Positions 47,024 to 57,929 of a stretch of DNA of 64,000 nucleotides are shown piece by piece. The translations under genes were made by a program, and so were the position numbers. The DNA comes from Crocodylus rhombifer (taxonomy: Eukaryota > Chordata > Crocodylia > Crocodylidae), in the NCBI GenBank assembly GCA_038503035.1, contig JAVSML010025539.1, positions 310,001 to 374,000 of the forward strand, given 5' to 3'. The first letter of the stretch is position 1; each line of letters starts with the position of its first letter. Under the pieces are notes generated by a model that was given only the letters and a program-made list of their open reading frames with translations, did no database searches and was not told the origin of the DNA.

Positions 47024-47031
47024 ATCTAGCT

Positions 47032-48983
47032 GGATGAGCTAAAGAGATAATGTCAAAACAGAGCTTTGTAGCCTCCACTAGCACCTTATTAACAACCAGG
47101 AAGGAGAGTCTCTTTTCTTCTAGTAATTATCATAATAGTTATGGTCACTGGATATGTACATGACTATCCGAGTTCAGGTATAAACATGAGGTTTAGTGGA
47201 AGGGCTCAAGATTATTGAACAACATCTGAGTGATGATTACTAGACTATGGTTATATTTTCAACAGTATAAAATCCTGTTATCCATTTTACTGCTATATCA
47301 TCAAGTAATTCTTCAGAAAGCTTATGAAACCTGGGGTAGAAAAGAACCTGGAAAAGGGCTGCAAAGCAAAAACTGTTTTTTAAACCAAAGTCCTTATCCA
47401 TCCTTATCAGAGATTACTAAAAATTCCCAGGGGCCTAATTGCAACATGGAAATGGTGTTAGTATCTTCATTGACTTTGATTATTGGGTAGGAGTTCCAGT
47501 AGTTATCCTCTTTTAATGATGATTTTAAAGGCATCACTTATGGCTCCCTATTTAAAGTTTAACTGAATTTTGAATTTGACAGGGGGTAATTATACTTAGA
47601 ATCTGTTAGAGCTCCAGAATGTATAATTCACACTTATACAGGGTAGAAAATATGATTGTATCTATTTTTAACCTGAGAAAAATGACAAGCCATTGTTTTG
47701 TTTGTTTTGGATGCCTTTTTAATTAAGTGTTAATCAGTCAAATTCAGGTCTCAGCTGGATCAGTATCCAAGTATCTCTATTCCTAATCTTGTGCTCTCCG
47801 TCAGTTAAACAGCAGTGCTTTCTAGTAGACCACTAAACCTCATAACTTATGCAGAAACCTACCTTTGCTTAACCCCAGCCTAGGCTTATTTACGCTTTGG
47901 AATCAAGTTTAACTGCTATAAAGAGAAAAGAAATCTAAATCCAGTATTCAAACTTTACTTCTCATATGGCAGGTCAAAATATAATCCTTAGGTGGTTAGT
48001 ACCAATATCTAATTGCTTAGAAAAAGCAAGGAGCATAATAATATGATTATGTATTTTAACAATGCCTTGAAATGCTTTTGAACTAAATAGTTTAATACAA
48101 ACATCTGTCTTGAATCAGTACAGAATACAAGATCAGCTATTGCAACACAAATAAGTGATTTTAAAAGTAAACTGATTTTACATGGTTTACTTTTCCCTTT
48201 CAACAAATGGTTCATGTGTCTGGGTTTCTCTGTGCAGGCTGGTGCTTTTTATTATTTTATTTTTCCCTTGCTTGCCATCAGCAGCTAACACTGAGTAGGA
48301 AGCTGTCCAGCTTGCAGCACTTTAGATGTTTCTGGTGTGTTGAGCCCCTAAAGATGTCAGTCATGGTGGCTAAGGAATTTTTTAAATGTTTGGCCAGAAA
48401 TGCATTTATTAAATATTTAGTTTTACTTTTTTATTCCAGCAAAGATACAGGTCCATAATTTTAAAAAATATTGTTTTAAAAGAGGAATGCTCTAAGTTTG
48501 CCATTTGAGACCTAGCTTAACCATAAATTGTTTTTAGGTTATTTTTGTTTAACCACATTTTAATGATATGACCTTTTGTAAAGTTGCCAAGCCTCAAGCT
48601 AAGATCCCTAAATAATAACAGTTTATGGACTACTGTCCTTTAGGGCATTTTCTTGTAAATGGTTTTTAATAATTCAGGACCTATGTATCGCCACACATAT
48701 AGTATCAGGAAGTTGTCTCTGTATGTATAGTTAATTATCACTTTGCAAATCAGATTACCATGCCCAGTTTAAAATAATCTTTTTCTGCTAAAGTTTGTTT
48801 CAGTTTACTTTCTAATAATTATTCAAATAAGGGTTATGATGCAGAAATTGATTAGAGTAAAGTGTTATGTAACTCTTCCCATTAAGGGTTTGAGGTGCAA
48901 CTTCCTCTAGAGGAACTCTTGGAAGAGAAGATGATTCAGTTTCTCACATCTTTGACCTGCTTTCTTACTTCTTCTTTCTACAG
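47032..48983. other. AT-rich unique sequence, nothing recognised
   Basis: No supported feature. Confidence 0.5.
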
Positions 48984-49220
48984 AGGAAAATAATTTACAG
49001 CATCCTTTTACAGACTGCAGCTTGCTCCTTCTCAAGCGAGCTGAGCTTCATTGGGCAATATGGTCTGAAAAGGAATGAAGCCAGGCTTATTCCAATTTCC
49101 CATGTCTCATTATATCAGTTCCACCCACTTGCTTGTGATGATAGAAAGACTAACAGTTTTTTGCCATCTGACTTTTCAAACACCCGGAGTCATAGTTTAG
49201 GCAGTTGCATTTTAAAGTAA
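48984..49220 (+). other. Open frame behind an acceptor-like site
   Basis: A pyrimidine stretch ending in CTACAG (48983) is followed by 78 codons without a stop (RKIIYSILLQTAACSF onward), ending at TAA 49218-49220. It has no start codon near its beginning. I recognise no family, so this could be a terminal exon or chance. Confidence 0.12.
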
Positions 49221-49784
49221 GCTTATAATCCATTACTCCCTAGAAGCAATGGAGGGTGCTATATCCATCCAGCCCCAGATTAAATATTGCTCTTAATGTA
49301 ATGGTCTTAATGTACTCTGAAGTAGTAGACAAATATTTATATTTAATTTACCTGAAGAGCTCATTACATCATATCATTTTTAAATCCCTATCTTAAAGAA
49401 ATAGGTACTGTCAGCCATAAAACAGTCTTTTACGTGAAAAAGTGATTTATTTAAAATTGTTGAAACTGAAAGGGATCAGAGAAAAATATTTCTCTATTTT
49501 TAATTTGTGGGTGTGCATTAATACACATTTTGCAACCACTTGAGCAAAGTCATTATTTTCCTGTGTAGATGGTGAAGCCCTGTTCCATACAGCAGTCGTC
49601 TATTACATGATTTCCCTTACTCCCTTCTGGTATTATTGATATTAATGGTCTACATTTAATTGATATAGTTATAGATTTGAGAACCACAGTCATCTTTCTC
49701 TCTGATTTGTCTGGGTCCCCCCAAAATAGACAAGGATAGATCTAGACCTTATACTTCAATCTATGTTTTCAGAACAAAAAAGCT
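49221..49784. other. AT-rich unique sequence, nothing recognised
   Basis: No supported feature. Confidence 0.5.
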
Positions 49785-50383
49785 CAGGAGCATGAAAGGA
49801 ATACTATCAAGTAGAGCCAGGGAGGTGATCCTCCCCCTCTATGTGATGCTGGTCAGGCCACAGCTGGAGTACTGCGTCCAGTTCTGTGCGCCCCATTTCA
49901 GGAGGGATGTGGACAACACTGAAAGGGTCCAGAAGGAGGGCCAGCTGCATGATCCGGGGACTACAGGGCAGACCCTACACTGAAAGACTGCGGGACCTGA
50001 ACCTGTTCAGCCTTCACAAGAGAAGGCTGAGGGGGGACCTGGTGACTGTCTATAAACTCAGTAGGGGGGACCAGAAGGGTTTAGGGGAGACACTGTTTCC
50101 CCTTGCGCCCCCTGGCATGACAAGGAACAATGGACACAAGTTATTAGAGAGTAGATTTAGATTAGACATCCGCAAGAACTACTTCATGGTCAGGGCGGCT
50201 AGGAGCTGGAACCAACTTCCTAGGGAAGTGGTGCTGGCTCCTACCCTGGGGATCTTTAAGAAGAGGTTTGATGACTACCTGGCTGGACTCATTTGAGTCC
50301 AGTCTTTTCTCCCCGCCCGGGGAGGGGGTCGGACTTGAAGATCTACAAGGTCCCTTCCAACCCTACCTCTATGATTCTATGAT
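49785..50383 (+). pseudogene. 5'-truncated CR1 LINE tail
   Basis: Two overlapping frames (49792-49983 and 49886-50296) give the CR1 ORF2 C-terminus: SSRAREVILPLYVMLVRPQL, then a frame change near 49930, then TERLRDLNLFSLHKRRLRGD, FRLDIRKNYFMVRAARSWNQ and a stop at 50294-50296. The 3' tail follows (GGGGTCGGACTTGAAGATCT, then CTATGATTCTATGATTGTA). The wording is close to the 57930 copy, so it is one of the younger CR1 fragments here. It is dead by truncation. Confidence 0.9.
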
Positions 50384-53300
50384 TGTATACAAAAGAGCTC
50401 GGACAATTATTCAACAGGGTTTTCTGGGCAAAGTTGGTAGGGAAATATTTTTCACAAGGAACACTTAGCCACCCATTCTGCTGGAAATGGCCATTGAACA
50501 TTTCTCCCTTTACAATATTAATTCAGAGATCCATTGTGGAAGAACTTACATGTGTGCTTAACTTTACTGTTTATAAGCATTTCTGTTGACTTCAGTGTGA
50601 ATAATGTAAAGTTAAAGTGCATTAATCTTTGTGAGAGTAAGGCATGTCCATATTATAGAATTTGTTGTTATGCATCTAGTTTATAGTACAAATGATATGC
50701 TAAATGTTTTGTTGTTTTTCAGTAAACTGTGACAGCATTGGCACTTCACCAACTCTTGCTTTGTAAGAGAAGTCAAGTGACTCTTGTAAATGTTTCTGTA
50801 TCTCTGAAAAATGGCGTATTTAGCAGCATATTGTAACATCATAGCTATCAAAAATCCAGTGCTCAATGATAGGTTAATTATTTTATTTTTATATCGTAAT
50901 GCTGATGAGAAAACATACATGCTTTAGAATAGTATGTGTGTCAATAGTGGATTAAATCACATGTGCATTTGCTCTGAAGAACATTTGACATTGTTTTGAA
51001 TATCTCATCTTTCACTTCTTTCAATAAATCATGTTAAATAAATGGGAACTGCCACCACATAAAATATAAAATGAAACTATATTCACAGCGGTTTAAAAAT
51101 GTTTTGACATTTATTTCTGAAGGGTTTCACATTCTGAGGTTTTATCTAACCATTGTTTGAGTAATGTATTATGACAAAAATTTGCTTAAGTATATACTGT
51201 AGGTATTAGACTTTCAGAATCTTGTTTTCCAGACATTATTTCATATTAAATATACACATACATGCATTTGCATGTATATGTTATAGCAATATAGAAAATA
51301 AGAATTTGAAACCTGGTTTAAGTGGCTGTAGCTTCTCTGGAAAATGTTCTTGTCCTGAACAAAAACAATAACTGTTAGAAATTGTGGTATATTATTTTTG
51401 CAATTGTAACAGATTTCAAGAATACGTAAGTTTGATTTAAAATATTTCAAGCACTAGTACTCCTTGGTATTGGTTCCCCCTTTTTACAAACTAGTTAACT
51501 GGTTTTGTTTTAATTTAATTCCTTTCTGTTTTTCTGATAATGATTTAGGTGAAGCATAGAATCAGTATGGTGTTATTTTTGCTACTGTGCTGGGAGTGTT
51601 GGCAACTGTGCTGGGATCAGACAAGTGCTGAAGTGCTGGGATCAGAGAGAACATGGATTTGTGACATCTACTTTTATTTTCCAGTGGAATATGAAGAAGA
51701 CTCGTGAGATAGCTTGGGAGAGATTTAGTGCTGCTTCTTGTCATTTGTCATCAGCAAGATTCTCTGCACTTCTAGTTAAGGGTTAATAGATTAAATTAAT
51801 ATTTAGAAAGTATTGCATGCTGGCTTAACTTGGGACATTCAACCAGAAACCTAATGCACAACAGAAAAAAAGAAAAAACTAAAACTAAAGAAAATCAAGG
51901 CAACAATCAGTATAAACCTTACATTCCTTCATGCAATGTCTCAGTTCTCTAATGGCACAACTACTGTGTACAGCAGAGAACATATCATGACTTACCTCTG
52001 GAATGGATATAAGTCTCAACATCTCTCCCAAATCTGAATTAAAGCTATTTCAAAGAGCTATGCAGATAGAATGGTGTTGAGACCTTTCTGCAGGTGGCTG
52101 AAAAAAAAAAATAGTAGGTTAGGCAATACTGGCTGGAGCAGATCCTATCCTTACAAAGGCTTTGTCATCAATCTCTATAGAAATGTGGCAGCATCTTTGC
52201 TAGGGAGGGAGAAGAGAGATTATTGTTGTTTTTAACTGTGTTGAGAGGCTCAGCATCCATGTATGTAGCAAGAAAGACAGTTCCATTATCTAAAAAAGAT
52301 AAGGTGATATAGCTGTTTCTTGCATTTGAAACTAAAAAAGACTGACCCGTCACTGTTCTTTTATCTAAAAACTGCAAAAAACTGTCAGTCTGTACATTGA
52401 ACTAGGATCCCATCATTCTTTTCTGAAGGGACTGCATTGAGACCTCAGCAGGCAGCTGGGATTCTATGAAGGACAAACTTCATGCTTTGGGATGAGTAGA
52501 AGTATTCTATGTTTATGATTTTACATTTGTAGTTTGTTTATAGTGCCCTCCAATTCATTAAAATCAAGCATTTTGAGATTGTTTTATAAGAACATGCTCA
52601 AATAGTTTACCAACAATATAATTTACTGTAAAGTCATATTAGTAAGTGCAGGACTAAAGCTCATCAGTTTATTCATCTGACTGTACAGTAAATAAATACA
52701 AGCAGCAAATACATGTGGCATCTATATTACATTATACGTTATCTTTCATTTTATATATATAATTAAACTTTCAGATTCACTTCAAAGTACTGTATATAAG
52801 ACATATAATTGATTTACGATGAGCTTTAGCTGATTGTCTCATCCAGGATTGTGTCATCCAAGACACACTTTCAATCTGTGTCGCCAGTTTGGAGTTCCAG
52901 AGTTGAATATTTTTGACAATTGTCTCAACACTAAAAATACTATTTTGATATGACTATGTAAGAAACCAATAGTCAGAGAAACATTCTTGTGCTTTGGAAG
53001 TGGTATGCCGGTTTGTATCTTTTTTTCCTTCTAGCTCTCAAAAAAGCACTGTCAAAATTGATGGGCAGACAAGAAAGATTCTTTTAAGTTTTCACCACAT
53101 AGTTAGGCCGTGGTTTCAATGAATGAAGAATTCCCGAGACTTTTCCTCTTGGTTTTGTGAAATGTTGGAAAAATGACCCACAAATAGGAGCAAGAGAGTT
53201 CCTATATGTACAGCGTTTCCCACCAGGGAACTTTCCAGAATGAAGGATTTTAGAAAAAGCCTCTGGAACTAGGAGAAATAAATCATTCTTTAAAGTTTCA

Positions 53301-54632
53301 TAAATCAATTATCCATCAAAATTCACATAAACTGTAGCCTGTGAACTAAGCCAGAACTAAGAATAGAAAATTTTACCCTCACAGGTTAAATCCTCTGATA
53401 AATTGACAAACAAACAAACAAACAAATTTGTATTTGAACTGCTAGAAGGAAAGACCCAGTATATCAGGCTTAATTTAGCTTTTTCTTTGGCATAGCATGA
53501 TCAAGGGAATATGGCATAATTGTCATGTTTGTTTCCCTAGGTATACTAGTCAAAGCCAACAGTATTTCTTTCTGGGACATGAGCATCGATAGTTCCTAAG
53601 CCTAAGGCTTTTCATTTTACTTGATGAATTTTCTGCTGGTAAGAAAATAGCACATAACTAGACCTTTTAAAAGTTTACTGGTCTTTAAATGATGAACAAT
53701 TCAAAGTGCCAGGAATTCTTTATAGATTTGATCAGGAACAGCTATCATCCAGTTCGTCTATAGATATCCATTGTTTATAAATGTGAGTTCTTAGTTTGCT
53801 GGGTTCTGCAGGTTGGTTGGGGTTGTGTCCCCTAAGGAGCTCTTCATCCATTCCTCCAAATAAAGCACAGTTTTTGAACAGCAAACCTGTGAACATATAA
53901 ACAAACAAAGCAAAACCTGTTCTTGAGATGAGCCTTTGGCCCTGACCCCAGCATAGGAGTCTGGCCACTTTTCAGTAGCAAGCTTGTTCTGCTCACAGCT
54001 TGCCTCCTGCTTGCAAACTGTTCCCTCATTGTTTGGTGCTTCCTGCTGTCTCCCCTGGGATTGTAAGCTCCCAATGGGTTTACTTTCTTGTTATCCAAAT
54101 GCTCTGTAGCTGTGGTCTCTCAACAGGGCTAACTGTTCCCTCTTAAAGGTACAGACCACTGAGAGAGAGACATTGAAAAGAGAGATACTGAAAGATTTAA
54201 TGATAGAAAGCTAGTAACATGTCAATACTGTAGCATATCCGATCCAATTCCAGGTATTGGTTTACTACCTGCACCCATGTGTGTGATCCAGTTATTCAGA
54301 GAAGTAGCTCCAAATAGCAAAACTTTTCATATTCACAATTCATCGAACAGTAAAACAAGATACCATCAACCAAGTGAAAAATATAATGCATCTTTACTTC
54401 CTAGAGTATAAACAGATTGCCTTTAATATTAGACCAGGTAATTCTGTTTGTATAACATGATTAGACCAGTAAGTCTGGTTATTTCCTCTCACATTTGTGT
54501 AAAAGTAGCATGAAAAGATAAGGAAGTAAAACCTGTTATTTTCTTCCATTCACTTTGTTACAAATCACAGGGTTACATTCCATCCTTTATTGATGTTTGA
54601 TGGCCTTTCAAGTGACTTATGACCTTTTCTGA
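50384..54632. other. AT-rich unique sequence, nothing recognised
   Basis: A short (CAAA)n run lies at 53405-53426. Repeated CTGGGATCAGA phrases lie near 51590-51650. No gene or transposon fragment is supported. Confidence 0.45.
53405..53426 (+). repeat. (CAAA)n microsatellite
   Basis: Five tandem units, GACAAACAAACAAACAAACA. Confidence 0.9.
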
Positions 54633-54704
54633 CCAGCAGAAAGCTGGCTGATATGCCAGCTTGGCAGGCCAGCAGAAAGCTAACTGACATGCCGGTTTGG
54701 TAGC
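54633..54704 (+). repeat. Two tandem 36-bp units
   Basis: CCAGCAGAAAGCTGGCTGAT starts the first unit and CCAGCAGAAAGCTAACTGAC the second, exactly 36 bases apart. Confidence 0.8.
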
Positions 54705-54784
54705 TAAATCTATTATGCTGAGAGGGGAAGAATTATAGAGAGACATTTGACTCCCCACATTTATAATGTAAACATATTAAAAAC

Positions 54785-57530
54785 TCAGAAGATGAGAGTG
54801 CAAAAAAATGTAGCTGTCACAGAGGAGCAATAATACTTGCCAGTTCTTAATGTTGTTGAGATCTTTCTTGGACAGCAGTGGAGGACTTTTCTCTGGGAGC
54901 TGACTGGTAGGGTCTCATCTTCAAGGCTGTCCTGGAAGATGTACAGGAGGTCCAGGCAGAGGAGAAGCCAGAAAATCTTGCAGCATTCGAGAAAGGATCC
55001 ATCAAGGCCTACCATGTTCCCTATGGTGAGGCCCTTCATGGCAATCCTTGGCTTTGCCAAGAAGAGCTGTTCAAGCTTGTCAGCCAGTCCTGGAGAGCTT
55101 GGTGAAACCCTTATGCAGGTGTTGAATGGCCAGTGGGCAGGGAGACTCAATTGCAAACTGCTCCATATAGAGCATGCTTTTGGATCATGACAGGGTCTGT
55201 GAGCACTTGGCTGATGGGGTTTTAAGGTTGTTGATGATCTTTTATTCTGCATGCTTTTTCTGTAGGTTGAAAAGAACCAGTTTGGGGCATCAGTTTATAT
55301 GAGGGGGTTTAAGTTTGTATGCCCTCTACCAGTTATCTCAAACACTCTTTCTGTAGCTTGAGGGTCTTGTACAGCCCACGGTCACTACCAGCATCCCTTA
55401 TGGTAGCCTCAAGCTCTTTCACACTGTGGTGGCAGTCCTGTGATGCATACTGCCTACCTTTTTGGCAAAATATTTTGATTTGTATTTTTTCCATTTCCCA
55501 CCACTGCTTGCAGGAGGGAATGTCACTTCTTGTGGCCTCCCATGCCTGCCAGAGGAAAGTGAAAGTCCAAAAAGTGGGCATCCTGAAGGAGACTAATGTT
55601 AAGACTAGGGTGCAAGTCAAGGTGGAAAAACCCAGTTCATGCCAGACCAGATGGTGGTCTGAGAGCCCTGATGGAGTAATATAGATGGAGTAAAACAGAG
55701 GCAGGCAGCATTTGATGATGTGGAGCCAAGCCATGGAGGGCCCATTAGGTGTTGCCTAGGGAGCTTATGGGCTCTCCAAGGCTTGCCTGTATCAACTATA
55801 TACTGTGCATCAGATAGGCTGGCTGCCTATATATGATCTGCAGCTATCTAGCAGAGGGTGGATGGGGCTCTGGTCCAATTCCAGTTAAGCCTTTCCTGGG
55901 GATTAAAATTAAAATCACCCTCTAGGATGAGGGGTCATTGTCATTGGCTACAGTCTGTAAAAGGGCAGCCAGCATCCTTGAAAAACACACCTTCTACCCT
56001 TCGTTGAATGTGTATGTATTAATCAGGATCAGGTGGTGCTGTTCCAAAGTGGCTCAGACCATTAGCAGGTGACCAAGGTTGACATCCTGGGCAACCACTG
56101 AAACTAGTCTCAGTTTTTGTGAGAAAAGGATGGAGATGGCTATGGTAGAGTTGATGCTGTGGCTGAAGAAGGCTCCTTCCCTCTAGCAGTGTGTCATCTT
56201 GCTTCATTTGTCCACTCTGTGTGTCACGTGCAGCAAGGTGAAGTCTAACTGTTTCTGGTCTAGGAACTGAAAGAGAGCTGCTTTCTGTTTTGGGTCCCTG
56301 CATCCATTTACATTCAGGGAGCCAAGACTGAATCTCAGCATTGTGAGATGTTTGAGAAGGTGACAGCAAAGGCAGAGAGGAAAGATGGAGAAGGAAGGAG
56401 GGACTGTGTTGTGTAGGATAACCCAGAAAGTTGCCATTGGCAGTCCAGGGACTCGTTCTTTACTAACAAGATGCTCTGTCAAGCTGATGTCTTGGTTTTC
56501 TTTTTAGTTTTCTCTTTAATTAATTGTGTTAACCTTTTTAGGCTGTATGCATAGTGTTTTTGTTGCTTTCTTAGCTAGCAGTTTCTTTGCTGCATTGCAA
56601 GACATGCTTAGGAAAACTTTATGGTCAGGGAATCATTCAGGTATTTGATTTTTGAGGATCCCTTAGTCTCCCCAGGATCAGCTACTTCAGGAAGTGGGTG
56701 AGAAAGTCCTGGGACAACTTGGGGGCAGAATTTTCCTGCTCTTGGGTTTTAGCTCCAGGAATTGGGATTTTTCCTGAATGAGTCAGGTGGGCTGGGTGAG
56801 AGTCCAGCTTCCTAGTGCCAGTAGCCCTAGCAGAGGCAGAGATGCACTGAATGGAAAGCATGGTTCCTCTATTCTGTTTTTCACCTGGTATTGGGGTACG
56901 GTTGTCCTTCCCCTGCATGGGTGGGGGCTGTCCTTGCTGCAGCCTGCTTCTTCACCAGCACTGACCAGCCAGGTGAGAAGGGATGCTGCAGCAAAAATAC
57001 ATGGTCTCTTCCATGGAGAGGTATACCATGTACTGCTGCTCACCTCACCTGTAGCACAGGGTGTTTTTCAAAGATATTGCCCCACCCTTCAGGATCATGA
57101 AGACTTGCCTTATGAAGGACAGGATATACTCAATTTCAGGGGCTATACAGCCAATGAAGATTTTGGAAATGGGCCTCGCTTATCTCGCAAGCCAGATCCT
57201 CATCCATCTTGTCACTGAGATAGGAGGGGTCTTTAGTCAGTATGACCTTTAAGGTCACATTGTCCACAGGCAAAATGATGATTTTCACAGATTTCAGGGA
57301 GGTTAAGAAAACCATGGTTAATTTGTTAATCTGGGGGGCATAACTGATGTTGTTGTAGCCCACCAGCTTCCTAGCTGCCAAGCTGCGCTCCTCCACTCTC
57401 TCAGAGTCAGGGGTGAGGAGCTGCTAGCTCTGAGCTCTTGCAAGATCTTTGACTGTTCTGGCTTGCAGCAAGGAAAGGGTAAAACCAAAGAGCTCTCTGG
57501 GTGCTGTTTTGAGGCTTGGGCCATCTAGAA
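54785..57530 (-). pseudogene. Decayed Tx1-type LINE (L1 superclade), ORF1 and part of ORF2
   Basis: Read on the minus strand from 57530, the first part (57524-56780) resembles Tx1 LINE ORF1: LAARKLVGYNNISYAPQINK, then the LTKDPSYLSDKMDEDLA region. The second (56482-55950) is an AP-endonuclease start, RFSLGSLNVNGCRDPKQKAA followed by LFQFLDQKQLDFTLLHVTH. The third (55734-55333) has SDHHLVWHELGFSTL and the WWEMEKIQIKIFC block known from this clade. The last (55252-54785) is the beginning of the RT, GLDGSFLECCKIFWLLLCLD then LEDETLPVSSQRKVL. Many stops and shifts separate the pieces. The rest of the RT and the 3' end are missing. The family call rests on remembered protein wording, so I am fairly but not fully sure. 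Confidence 0.7.
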
Positions 57531-57686
57531 CAGTGTGTGGAGGGGGGAGGGGGGAAAATAAAAGTAGGAAAAAACATAGTAAAAAGGACAAAAAGAGGAG
57601 AGAAATAGGATTTTTTGTGGTTTTTACCTTAACCTTACCTTTACCTTAACATAAGGGACAGGAAAGAAGCTTCCAAAGCTTTAGTT
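57531..57686. other. Junction between the Tx1-type LINE and CR1
   Basis: A purine-rich stretch (GGAGGGGGGAGGGGGGAAAA) leads into A-rich sequence and an ACCTTA-type tandem run (about 57626-57652). The exact 5' ends of the two head-to-head LINEs cannot be fixed here. Confidence 0.5.
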
Positions 57687-57923
57687 TTGGCTCAACAGGG
57701 CAAACCTATTTGTTACATAAATGGAAAGCAGTGGGCCTATGTCCTCCATGAAAGCTACAAGCTCCCTCAATTAGAGACAACCAACTCCCCATCAATTAGG
57801 GAGGCCACTCAGCAGGGGAGGGAGACAGAAACTGTAAAAATTGCAAAAAAAATAAAAAACAAAAAGGTAGTGGGAAAAGCAGATAAAAAAAAGACAGAAT
57901 CTAGCAGGGGGTGGGAAGGGTAG
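57687..57923 (+). pseudogene. Possible end of CR1 ORF1
   Basis: A 78-codon frame (MAQQGKPICYINGKQWAYVL onward) with a lysine-rich second half ends 31 bases before the ORF2 frame. Its position and basic tail would suit the last part of a CR1 ORF1. No coiled coil or esterase motif is visible, and the assignment is a guess from position. Confidence 0.3.
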
Positions 57924-57929
57924 ATGCAC

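Noticed and set aside
46800..47084. 94-codon minus-strand frame
   Set aside because: It lies in and runs out of the hAT MITE; no supporting feature.
55333..56482. Separate host genes suggested by the minus-strand frames of 92-133 codons
   Set aside because: Together they follow the order of a Tx1-type LINE ORF2 with shifts and stops between them.
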